Shown piece after piece: positions 1-6,490 of a stretch of 6,741 nt of DNA. The notes below the pieces were generated by a model, which did not search any database, was not told where the DNA came from, and worked only from the letters and a program-made list of their open reading frames with translations. The translations under genes were made by a program, and so were the position numbers. Within the stretch, counting starts at the first letter, position 1, and each line of letters starts with the position of its first letter. This DNA is from JBBSIG01 sp038232215 (GTDB taxonomy: Bacteria > Actinomycetota > Thermoleophilia > Gaiellales > Gaiellaceae): the NCBI GenBank assembly GCA_038232215.1, contig JBBSIG010000145.1, forward strand, positions 1 to 6,741. The letters are read 5' to 3'.

Positions 1-35
1 CCGGGAGCGATCGCCGCGCGAGCGGCACTCCGCGC

Positions 36-48
36 ACGCCTCCGGCGT
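36..48 (-). other. Small hairpin after the acetyltransferase gene
   Basis: A perfect 5-bp stem (ACGCC/GGCGT) with a 3-nt loop starts 4 nt past the acetyltransferase stop. It is short and has no U-run, so it is at most a weak candidate terminator. The remaining bases to the left edge show no gene. Confidence 0.25.
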
Positions 49-52
49 TGAC

Positions 53-1267
53 TCAGAAGATCTCGGGGCACCAGGGCGCGCGATCGGTGCGGAAGACGGC
101 GTCCGCGTCGGCCAGCGCCCCGCGACGGAGCTCCTCCACCCGCCCGGCGCGCGCGAGCTGCGTGAAGGTGAAGCCGCCGAGGTAGACCGAGCCGAGGGCG
201 GGGACGTCGAGCCGGAGGTCGGGCTCGGCCCGCGCCGGCTCCACGGAATCCGCGCCCACCCGCCAGCGCCCCTCGTTCCACGGGCAGAAGGCATCGGCGA
301 CGTCGAGCACGACCGGGGGCCCGTCCTCCAGGATGCGTGCCTCCAGCGCCGCGCGCACGTCGACGAGGCGCACCCAGAGCGCGTCGCTCAGCGTGAAGCG
401 CAGGCGCCGCGGCTCGGCCACGAGCAGGAGCAGCGGATGGTCGACGGGCAGGAAGCCGGCCTCCACGCGCTCCATCCAGTCGACGTCGAGCAGGTAGCGC
501 CAGATCTCGCGGGTCGCGGCGGGCGAGACGCCCATCGCCTCGAGCACGCTCGTCCGACCGGTCGAGCTCCCGTACTCGAAGGCGACGTGCAGGCGGTAGA
601 GCGCGTAGGCGGCCGGCTCGTCGTCCAGCTCGAGCACGACGTGCTGCAGCTCGCCGCCGCCCTCCCGCCGCCACTCGGGGTCAAAGAGGCGCCGGCCCTC
701 CCACCATGCTCGGGAGCGCGAGAACATGCCCGGCGTCTCGGCGGCTACGCGGTCGTAGATCCCGGGCAGCAGCTCGAGCGCCTCCTCGTGGTCGACGAGC
801 CGCGCGGCGGCCGCCGAGTCGACCGCCGACCCGAAGGCGCCGCGGTCGCGCCGCAGCTCGAGCTCGCCGCAGAGCGACGCCATCCCGTAGCCGAAGCGCC
901 CGTAGATGGTGCTCTCGGACGCCCAGAGCACCGCCACCGGCTCCCCGCGCTCGTGAACGTCGTCGAGCTGGGCGCGCATCAGCGCCCGCAGGATCCCGCG
1001 CCGCCGGTGGGTCGGCAGCACCCCCACCATGGTGACGCCCGCGGCCGGAACCCGTCGGCCGGGGACGGTGAGCTCGAAGGGCAGCGCGCCCGCGCCGCCG
1101 ACGACGGCGCCGTCGAGGGAGGCCGCGTGCATCCGCTCGGGCGGGAGCATGGTCAGGTGCCGCTCGGCGGTCTCGCCGGTCGGCGCGCGCCCGAAGAAGT
1201 GCGCGATCGGCGCGAACGCCTGCTTGAAGTCCTCGGTGCCGGCGCAGGGCCGTACCTCGACGGTCAC
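53..1267 (-). CDS. Eis-family GNAT N-acetyltransferase with SCP-like C-terminal domain
   Basis: A 404-residue protein of usual Eis-family length (about 400). It probably transfers acetyl from acetyl-CoA to amine substrates; Eis is known to act on aminoglycosides and protein lysines, but the substrate here is unknown. The N-terminal GNAT fold carries the acetyl-CoA loop VGVLPTHRRRGI (residues 81-92). The family stretch ASESTIYGRFGYG (116-128) follows, with Y122 and Y127 as candidates for the catalytic tyrosine. A second, degenerate GNAT half covers about 160-290. The last ~110 residues look like a sterol-carrier-protein-type domain and end in PWCPEIF; in Eis the C-terminal Phe carboxylate lies in the active site, and that Phe is present (F404). 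No signal peptide or membrane segment is seen, so it is cytosolic. The GTG start at 1267 overlaps the helicase stop as GTGA, implying translational coupling. The frame is open upstream to 2101, but there it only shadows the helicase gene. The family call is firm; substrate and physiological role are not. Confidence 0.93.
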   Translation of the reverse strand: MTVEVRPCAGTEDFKQAFAPIAHFFGRAPTGETAERHLTMLPPERMHAASLDGAVVGGAGALPFELTVPGRRVPAAGVTMVGVLPTHRRRGILRALMRAQLDDVHERGEPVAVLWASESTIYGRFGYGMASLCGELELRRDRGAFGSAVDSAAAARLVDHEEALELLPGIYDRVAAETPGMFSRSRAWWEGRRLFDPEWRREGGGELQHVVLELDDEPAAYALYRLHVAFEYGSSTGRTSVLEAMGVSPAATREIWRYLLDVDWMERVEAGFLPVDHPLLLLVAEPRRLRFTLSDALWVRLVDVRAALEARILEDGPPVVLDVADAFCPWNEGRWRVGADSVEPARAEPDLRLDVPALGSVYLGGFTFTQLARAGRVEELRRGALADADAVFRTDRAPWCPEIF

Positions 1268-4200
1268 CCCGCGATCCGCTCGAGCGGCGCGTAGTCGAGC
1301 ACGAGGCGCCGCTCGCTCCCGTCCCCGGCGAAGCGGACGCTGACGACTCCACCCGGCTCGATCCGGGTGACGATGCCCTCGCCGAGCGTGCCGTGGCGCA
1401 CGGCGTCGCCCGTCGAGAGGTCGGGCACGGCTCCGCGAGGCTCCACGCCGGCCTTCTGCGCGCCATACGACGACCACGACGTCGGCCGCAGCCGCTCGCG
1501 CTCGACGTGCGCCTCCGGCAGCTCGTCCAGGAAGCGCGAGGGCAGGTTGTAGCTGCGGTTGCCGTACAGGGAGCGAGACGAGGCGTGGAGCAGGCACAGC
1601 CGCTCCATCGCCCGTGTCATGCCGACGTAGCAGAGGCGCCGTTCCTCCTCGATCCCCTGCTCCTCGATCGAGCGCGAGTGCGGGAAGATGCCCTCCTCCA
1701 TGCCGATCAGGTAGACGGTGCGAAACTCCAGCCCTTTGGCGTTGTGCAGGGTCATCAGCGTCACCAGGCTTCCCTCGCCGCGGATCGCGTCCTGGTCCGA
1801 GTAGAGGGAGATCTCCTGCAGGAAGGTCGACAGGGTCGGGTCGCCGGCCGTCTCCTGGTACTCGCGCGCGACGCCCACCAGCTCCTGGAGGTTCTCGATC
1901 CGGCCCTGGGCCTCGACCGTGCGCTCGACCTCGAGCGCCGAGACATAGCCGCTCCCGTCGAGCACGCGCTCGACGAGGTCGGGCAGGTCGAGCTCGAGCG
2001 CGCCCGCCTGGAGCGACTGCAGGAGCGTACGCAGCGCCTTGACCGCCTTCAGCGGCGCCGCTCCGACACCCGCCTCCTCGGCCTGCTCCAGCGCCTCCCA
2101 CAGCGAGACGCCTTGCGCGTCCGCGTAGGTCTGCAGGCGGGCGAGCGAGGAGTCGCCGATGCCGCGCCTCGGCCGGTTCGCGATCCGCTGCAGCGAGACG
2201 GCGTCGTACGGGTTGTCGATCACCTGCAGGTAGGCGATCAGGTCCTTGACCTCGGCCCGCTCATAGAAGCGCGGGCCGCCGATCACCTGGTAGGCGACGC
2301 CCTGCCGCACGAGCACGTCCTCGAGTACCCGCGACTGCGCGTTCGTCCGGTAGAAGACGGCGATCTCGTTGCCCGAGGAACCTTCCTCGACGAGCCCCGC
2401 GATCCCGGCGGCGACGAAGCGGGCCTCGGCGTGCTCGTCCTCGACCTCGACGACGTGCACCGGCTCCCCCACCCCGAGCTCGGACCAGAGGTTCTTCGGC
2501 TTGCGCTCGCGATTGTGGGTGATGACGCCGTTGGCGGCCCCGAGGATCGAGTTCGTCGAGCGGTAGTTCTGCTCCAGCGCGATCGTCCTCGTCTCGCCGA
2601 AGTCGCGCTCGAACTCCAGGATGTTGCGGATGTCGGCGCCGCGGAAGGCGTAGATCGAGTTGTGGGTCACGAGGCCGTTCGCGACGAAGTTGTGCGTCCT
2701 TTCCACGTCGATGTCATAGACCGCGCAATCGAGCTCGACCGCCTCGACTCGCTCGACCGTCTCGAAGCGACCTTCCTCGTTCACCATCAGCATCCCCGGC
2801 CGCACTGCCGAGGCAGGCATGAATGGCAGGGAGTTCCGATCCTTCGCGACGCCCTCCTGTGCGGCCAGACGCGCGGTGAAGCGAACGGATACGTCCAGCG
2901 CATCCTCGATCCGTTCGACAGTGCCGATCAACTGCTCGAAGTCCGAATAGGCGGTCTCGACGCGCCAGCCGTCGGAGCCCTTGTAGGCGGGGCGGACGCA
3001 CAGACCCGTGCTCTCGAGTGCTCGCCGCCCGGCGCGGTCGTAGCCGAAGAGCGACAGCCGGTGCATCGGGCGTGCGCCGCGAGAATCACCGCAGAGCGAG
3101 ACCGTGAGTCGCCTGCGAACGCGCCGGCCGTTCGTTGTGGTGGCGGCGCTGAAATGAGGATGGTCGAAGCTCAGCCCGTGCTCGCGAAGCAATCGGCGGC
3201 CGGGCGACTCGGTGTCGAGCTCGGAGAAGATGCGATCCAGCACGACTTGCTCACCTACCACGCTGCGTCCCGCTTCCGCGCGGCTCGGCCGCGCGACGAA
3301 AGGAAGCGTCGGAAGCCGATACAGCAGTGAAAGCAGCGTCTCGGAGACGCGCGCCTCCGCCTCGTCGGCGTGAACTGTCACAACCCACGCCGCATCAGCA
3401 TGCTCCGCGTTCATTCGCATCGCCGGGCCGGGGAGCGACCGTGCCTGCCCATTCGTGTACGTCTTCGAGGTGCCGAGCCGGAAGCCGTAGCCTCGCTTCC
3501 ACATCGCATAGGTCATGTAGAGCTGAGGCGTTCTGCCGGCCTTGAATCCCGCGAAGTGCGTGTGCTCAGGTGTCGACACGAGCCGCCGCCCGCTTTCGGT
3601 CGAGATCGCGATGCCGGCTCGCCTCGACGAGCGATGGACGCGGGCGACTCGGGCGGCGCGGAAGCGGCCGCTGCCGTAACACGAGAGGACGTCGTCGCCG
3701 ACGCGCACACGCTCGATTGGCTTCGTGGAGCCGTCTGCCATGGTGACCAATGTCCCGGCGGCGAGACACTGGTCGGGATCGCCGACGGCGCAGACGTTCC
3801 GATGCTTCTCCGCGAGCAGCTGCAGCAACCGGTACTGCGCGTGGTTCGTGTCCTGGTACTCGTCCACGAGCACGTAGCGAAACGCCTTCTGCCAGCGCTC
3901 GAGCGCCTCGGGGAAGCCCTCGAGGATCTTCACCGTCAGCATCAGCATGTCGTCGAAGTCGACGGCGTTCGAGGCGAAGAGGCGGCGCTGGTAGAGCGCG
4001 TAGACCTCCGCCGCCGTCTGGTCGTAGAACGAGGAGACGCGTGCGGCGTACTCGTCGGGGCCCACGAGCTGATTCTTCGCGTTCGAGATCTGGGCGTGGA
4101 TGCCGCGCGGAACGAAGCGCTTGGGGTCGCGCTCGAGCTCCTCCAGGCACTGCTTGACGAGCCGCACCTGGTCGGCCTGGTCGTAGATCGTGAAGCTCGA

Positions 4201-4533
4201 GCGATAGCCGAGGCGCGGCGCCTCCCGGCGCAGGATGCGTCCGCACGCCGAGTGGAAGGTCAGGATCCAGGCGGCGCGGGCCGTGTCGCCGAGCAGCAGC
4301 TCGAGCCGGTCTCGCATCTCTCCCGCGGCCCGGTTCGTGAAGGTGATCGCGAGGATCTCGTTCGGCTTCGCGCCGCACGCGGTGACGAGGTGGGCGACGC
4401 GGTGCGTGAGCACGCGGGTCTTCCCGGAGCCCGCGCCGGCGATCACGAGCAGCGGCCCCTCGGTGGCGAGCACGGCCTCGCGCTGGGCGGGATTCAGGTC
4501 GGCGAGATACGTCTCGGGGGAGGCCACGGCCAC
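1264..4533 (-). CDS. pcrA: ATP-dependent DNA helicase PcrA/UvrD (superfamily 1A) containing an in-frame intein
   Basis: A 3'-to-5' DNA helicase for repair and replication-fork or transcription conflicts. The precursor is 1089 residues; removing the intein leaves 719, the normal PcrA/UvrD size. In spliced numbering: Q-motif LNPAQREAV (13-21), Walker A GAGSGKT (33-39), motif Ia ITFTNRAAGEM (63-73), motif II LVDEYQDTN (222-230), motif III GDPDQSIYAFRGA (251-263), motif IV QNYRS (285-289), motif V TLHNAKGLEF (558-567) and motif VI RRLCYVGMTRA (595-605). Residues about 669-717 match the PcrA C-terminal Tudor-like domain, known in other PcrA proteins to contact RNA polymerase. The intein splits motif III between Q255 and S256, so activity should depend on splicing. 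I chose the GTG at 4533 (a second GTG lies at 4527). The frame stays open to an ATG at 4740, but those 69 codons cross a non-coding repeat and look unlike helicase sequence. The stop overlaps the acetyltransferase start. The symbol uvrD would be equally acceptable. Confidence 0.95.
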   Translation of the reverse strand: MAVASPETYLADLNPAQREAVLATEGPLLVIAGAGSGKTRVLTHRVAHLVTACGAKPNEILAITFTNRAAGEMRDRLELLLGDTARAAWILTFHSACGRILRREAPRLGYRSSFTIYDQADQVRLVKQCLEELERDPKRFVPRGIHAQISNAKNQLVGPDEYAARVSSFYDQTAAEVYALYQRRLFASNAVDFDDMLMLTVKILEGFPEALERWQKAFRYVLVDEYQDTNHAQYRLLQLLAEKHRNVCAVGDPDQCLAAGTLVTMADGSTKPIERVRVGDDVLSCYGSGRFRAARVARVHRSSRRAGIAISTESGRRLVSTPEHTHFAGFKAGRTPQLYMTYAMWKRGYGFRLGTSKTYTNGQARSLPGPAMRMNAEHADAAWVVTVHADEAEARVSETLLSLLYRLPTLPFVARPSRAEAGRSVVGEQVVLDRIFSELDTESPGRRLLREHGLSFDHPHFSAATTTNGRRVRRRLTVSLCGDSRGARPMHRLSLFGYDRAGRRALESTGLCVRPAYKGSDGWRVETAYSDFEQLIGTVERIEDALDVSVRFTARLAAQEGVAKDRNSLPFMPASAVRPGMLMVNEEGRFETVERVEAVELDCAVYDIDVERTHNFVANGLVTHNSIYAFRGADIRNILEFERDFGETRTIALEQNYRSTNSILGAANGVITHNRERKPKNLWSELGVGEPVHVVEVEDEHAEARFVAAGIAGLVEEGSSGNEIAVFYRTNAQSRVLEDVLVRQGVAYQVIGGPRFYERAEVKDLIAYLQVIDNPYDAVSLQRIANRPRRGIGDSSLARLQTYADAQGVSLWEALEQAEEAGVGAAPLKAVKALRTLLQSLQAGALELDLPDLVERVLDGSGYVSALEVERTVEAQGRIENLQELVGVAREYQETAGDPTLSTFLQEISLYSDQDAIRGEGSLVTLMTLHNAKGLEFRTVYLIGMEEGIFPHSRSIEEQGIEEERRLCYVGMTRAMERLCLLHASSRSLYGNRSYNLPSRFLDELPEAHVERERLRPTSWSSYGAQKAGVEPRGAVPDLSTGDAVRHGTLGEGIVTRIEPGGVVSVRFAGDGSERRLVLDYAPLERIAG
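2659..3768 (-). other. Intein (370-residue protein-splicing element) inserted in PcrA motif III
   Basis: The element is in frame, uninterrupted by stops, and has all the splicing motifs. Block A begins at C1 (CLAAGTLVTMADGSTKPIE...GDDVLS). Block B is TPEH (T66, H69). Block F is VYDIDVERTHNF (350-361, with D354 and H359). Block G is NGLVTHN, ending in H369-N370 and followed by Ser as the first C-extein residue. This is a standard class 1 arrangement: Cys1 acyl shift, Ser+1 transesterification, Asn cyclization. Removing it rejoins GDPDQ-SIYAFRGA, a perfect helicase motif III, which fixes both boundaries. About 270 residues (roughly 75-345) separate the splicing halves, large enough for a homing-endonuclease domain, but I find no LAGLIDADG motif. 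Five sampled lines average about 65% G+C against about 71% in flanking helicase lines, which fits separate ancestry. The splicing call is firm; the role of the insert is unknown. Confidence 0.95.
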
Positions 4534-4540
4534 GGTCTCG

Positions 4541-4546
4541 ATGCTA
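4541..4546 (-). promoter_or_regulatory. Candidate -10 element for a leaderless pcrA transcript
   Basis: On the minus strand the hexamer TAGCAT (fits the TAnnnT consensus) ends 7 nt before the GTG at 4533. Transcription would therefore begin at or one base before the start codon. Leaderless mRNAs with this spacing are common in Actinobacteria. No clear Shine-Dalgarno sequence lies in front of the GTG, which agrees with this reading. No good -35 box is visible, so the call rests on the hexamer and its spacing alone. Confidence 0.3.
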
Positions 4547-4624
4547 GACGCTCGACCGGAGACTGACGCGAGAGCAGCCGGTCGCCCGGGCTTCGGCGCC
4601 GTGCGCAGGCCCGCCTGCCGCAAT

Positions 4625-4664
4625 CGGTGCCAGGCACCGTCACGACTTTCCGCACTCTGTGACG
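4625..4664. repeat. Composite palindromic repeat, left copy
   Basis: The unit starts with a perfect 15-bp palindrome, CGGTGCCAGGCACCG (4625-4639, single central base). It runs directly into a second inverted repeat, CGTCAC (4638-4643) paired with GTGACG (4659-4664) across a 15-nt spacer. It shares 21 identical bases (4625-4645) with the right copy in the same orientation, and both copies have a TGTGACG end. It lies fully between genes. Its function is not known to me; a protein-binding palindrome or a dispersed hairpin repeat are both possible. Confidence 0.8.
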
Positions 4665-4773
4665 ATTGTGTGAATCCGTGCCTTTCCACAGCGTGGAGCC
4701 AAATCTCGGACGCGGCGCCACCCTCGGGAAACGAGCGCACTCGCCCGCTTGGACGTGTCCGCGCGCCCAGCCG

Positions 4774-4804
4774 CGGTGCCAGGCACCGTCACGAAAGTGT
4801 GACG
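4774..4804. repeat. Composite palindromic repeat, right copy, overlapping the ABC-F stop
   Basis: The same 15-bp palindrome occurs at 4774-4788, followed by CGTCAC (4787-4792) and GTGACG (4799-4804) with a shorter 6-nt spacer. Read on the minus strand, the second inverted repeat encodes the last residues of the ABC-F protein (VTLS) and its TGA stop. The palindrome begins on the next base after the stop. As RNA it gives a 6-bp stem with a 3-nt loop directly after the stop, without a U-run, so it could serve as a weak terminator or a 3'-end stabiliser. Confidence 0.8.
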
Positions 4805-6384
4805 CGGCCGCGAGAGTCGAGCTCGAGCGCGCGCGTCGCGCGGTAGCCCTCCAGGAAGCGACGGTCGTGCGTGACGAGCAGCACCGTGCCGCCGAAGGAG
4901 TCGAGCGCGCGCTCGAGCTCCTCGATCGCCTCGACGTCGAGGTGGTTCGTCGGCTCGTCGAGGACGAGGCAGTTGACGCCGCGCGCGGCGAGGATCGCGA
5001 GCACCGCGCGCGTCCGCTCCCCCGGCGAGAGCGAGCTGGACGGGCGCAGCACGTGGTCGGCGCCGAGCCCGAACTTCGCGAGCAGCGTGCGCGCCTCCTC
5101 GGGCCGGCTGCTCGCGGCCCCACAGAAGGCGGCGAGCAGCGACTCGTCTCCGGCGAGCGCCGAGCGTCGCTGCTCGAGCTCGCCGAAGACGACTCCCGGG
5201 CCGGCGATCCGGCGGCCCTCCGCGAGAGGCAGGCGCCCGAGCAGGCCCGCGAGGGGCGTCGTCTTCCCGCTCCCGTTCGGACCGGAGATCGCGAGCCGGT
5301 CGCGCCAGCCGAGCTCGAAGTCGAGCGGGCCGAGCGAGAAGTCGCCCTGCCGGACGACCGCCCCCTCGAGCCGGACGACGCTCTCGCCACTTCGGGCGCC
5401 CGAGCCGAGCTCCAGCTGTAGCCGCCAGGGCTCGTACGGCTTGTCCACCCGGTCGAGCCGCTCGATCCGTCCCGCGAACGACTTGGCGACGTCCTTCGAC
5501 TTCTTCTTCTTCCGCCCCTGCCCGTAGCCGCGCCGCTCCCAGTCCTGCATGCGCCGCCGCTGCTCCTCGAGCCGGCGCGTCTCGCCCGCAAAGGCGTCGA
5601 AGCGCGCAGACTGGCGCCCGCGCTCGAGCTCGCGTGCTCCCGCGTACTCGCTCCAGCCGCCCGCGTACTCCCGGGCGCCGTGCGTCCACTCGTCGAGCTC
5701 CACGATCCGGCCGACGGAACGGTCGAGGAAGTCGCGGTCGTGCGAGACGATCACGGCCGCGCCGGGGAGCGACGCGAGGAAGCGCTCGAGCCGCTCGAGG
5801 CCGGCGAAGTCGAGGTCGTTCGTCGGCTCGTCGAGCAGGAAGACGTCGAAGCGAGAGACGAGGACGGCCGCGAGGCCGACGCGGGCCGCCTCTCCGCCGG
5901 AGAGCGAGGTGGTCTCTGCGCCGAGCCGCTCGCCCGGCAGGCCGAGCTCCGCGAGCGTCGCGCGCGCCCGCACTGCCAGATCGGCGCCCCCGAGCGCGAG
6001 GAAGCGCTCGAGCGCCGTTCCGTACGCCTCGGCCCGGCCAGGGTCGTGCGCGAGTGCCGCCGCGAGCTCCTCCATCCGCGCCTCCGCCTCCCCGACGCCG
6101 CTACGGCGCGCGAGGTACGCGAGCACCGTCTCGCCCGGCAGCGCCTCCGGCTCCTGCGGCAGATACCCGACCGCGAGCAGGGGAGGCGAGGCGAGCACGC
6201 GGCCGCCGTCGGGCCGCTCGAGCCCGGCGAGCAGGCGGAGCAGCGTCGACTTGCCGGCGCCGTTCGGCCCCACGAGCCCGATTCGGCTGCCCGGCGAGAC
6301 CGACACCGAGACGTCGGCGAGCACGGCCTGAGAGCCGTAGGACTTCGAGAGGTGGACCGCTGTGAGCGTGCCCGGCTGGCGCAT
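4789..6384 (-). CDS. ABC-F family ATP-binding protein (two fused ATPase domains)
   Basis: A 531-residue soluble protein with two ABC ATPase domains and no membrane segment. This layout is typical of ABC-F proteins, which bind ribosomes in translation control or antibiotic protection. Domain 1: Walker A GPNGAGKST (39-47), signature LSGGE (161-165), Walker B with VFLLDEPTNDLD (181-192), H-loop SHDRDF (214-219). Domain 2: Walker A GPNGSGKTT (368-376), signature LSPGE (452-456), Walker B LVLDEPTNHLD (473-483), H-loop THDRRF (505-510). The linker (about 235-335) is charged and contains RKKKKSK (291-297), as expected for the ABC-F interdomain arm that enters the ribosome. Oddities are Pro377 directly after the second Walker A, where Leu is usual, and a C-terminus that stops just after domain 2 with its last codons supplied by a repeat. 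The ATG has GGGAG 7 nt upstream. It could be a housekeeping (Uup/EttA-like) or a resistance ABC-F; the sequence alone does not decide. Confidence 0.95.
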   Translation of the reverse strand: MRQPGTLTAVHLSKSYGSQAVLADVSVSVSPGSRIGLVGPNGAGKSTLLRLLAGLERPDGGRVLASPPLLAVGYLPQEPEALPGETVLAYLARRSGVGEAEARMEELAAALAHDPGRAEAYGTALERFLALGGADLAVRARATLAELGLPGERLGAETTSLSGGEAARVGLAAVLVSRFDVFLLDEPTNDLDFAGLERLERFLASLPGAAVIVSHDRDFLDRSVGRIVELDEWTHGAREYAGGWSEYAGARELERGRQSARFDAFAGETRRLEEQRRRMQDWERRGYGQGRKKKKSKDVAKSFAGRIERLDRVDKPYEPWRLQLELGSGARSGESVVRLEGAVVRQGDFSLGPLDFELGWRDRLAISGPNGSGKTTPLAGLLGRLPLAEGRRIAGPGVVFGELEQRRSALAGDESLLAAFCGAASSRPEEARTLLAKFGLGADHVLRPSSSLSPGERTRAVLAILAARGVNCLVLDEPTNHLDVEAIEELERALDSFGGTVLLVTHDRRFLEGYRATRALELDSRGRVTLS

Positions 6385-6391
6385 GTGCGAG

Positions 6392-6396
6392 CTCCC
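6392..6396 (-). promoter_or_regulatory. Ribosome binding site of the ABC-F gene
   Basis: GGGAG on the minus strand lies 7 nt before the ATG at 6384. It is a good Shine-Dalgarno match at standard spacing and fixes the ABC-F start. Confidence 0.7.
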
Positions 6397-6464
6397 GGCA
6401 GAGACGGACGCGCCCGGCGAGGGCGCGAGGAGGACGTGGTGTGGCTCTGCTAGTTCCGCATAGC

Positions 6465-6482
6465 GCGGCGCGCTGGCGCCGC
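6465..6482 (-). terminator. GC-rich hairpin after the toroid-protein gene
   Basis: A 7-bp perfect stem GCGGCGC/GCGCCGC with a 4-nt loop begins 9 nt after the TAG stop at 6491. There is no U-run, so it is not a classical intrinsic terminator, but it is placed where one would be expected. In such GC-rich DNA a stem of this size could also arise by chance. Confidence 0.35.
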
Positions 6483-6490
6483 CCGCGATG

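Larger units (their letters stand above)
4534..4788. other. Intergenic region between the ABC-F and helicase genes
   Basis: A 255-bp gap with no convincing gene on either strand. Reading frames cross it, but they translate the repeats into unrelated low-complexity peptides. It contains one full composite repeat copy (4625-4664), the palindrome of the second copy (4774-4788), a small inverted repeat TCCAC-AGC-GTGGA (4685-4697), and a possible -10 element just before the helicase start. The A+T-richer stretch at about 4640-4690 stands out against its neighbours. Confidence 0.7.

Noticed and set aside
1268..2101. An upstream extension of the acetyltransferase frame that would give a 682-residue protein
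   Set aside because: It lies wholly antisense-free but out of frame within the helicase gene; its translation is Arg/Ala/Gly-rich low-complexity sequence with no family features, whereas the GTG at 1267 gives a normal Eis length.
1393..3330. Long plus-strand open frame (645 codons) opposite the helicase gene
   Set aside because: A frame complementary to a GC-rich gene. The peptide has no motifs, is rich in Arg, Leu, Val and Asp, and spans the intein junction.
2659..3768. Group I/II intron or an inserted stand-alone gene inside the helicase
   Set aside because: The insert is translated in frame throughout and has protein-splicing motifs at both ends, so it is an intein and not an RNA intron.
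3370..4566. Long plus-strand open frame (398 codons) opposite the helicase N-terminal half
   Set aside because: Mirror frame of the helicase gene with no recognisable domain; its composition follows the complementary strand.
4625..4804. CRISPR array
   Set aside because: There are only two repeat copies, 149 bp apart start to start, without regular spacers or cas genes.
5498..5514. Triplet repeat (TTC)n in the ABC-F gene
   Set aside because: It simply encodes the four-lysine patch of the ABC-F linker and is too short to be a notable microsatellite.
5680..6453. Plus-strand open frames opposite the ABC-F gene
   Set aside because: They are shadows of the ABC-F codons (third-position GC bias keeps them open) and show no protein features.
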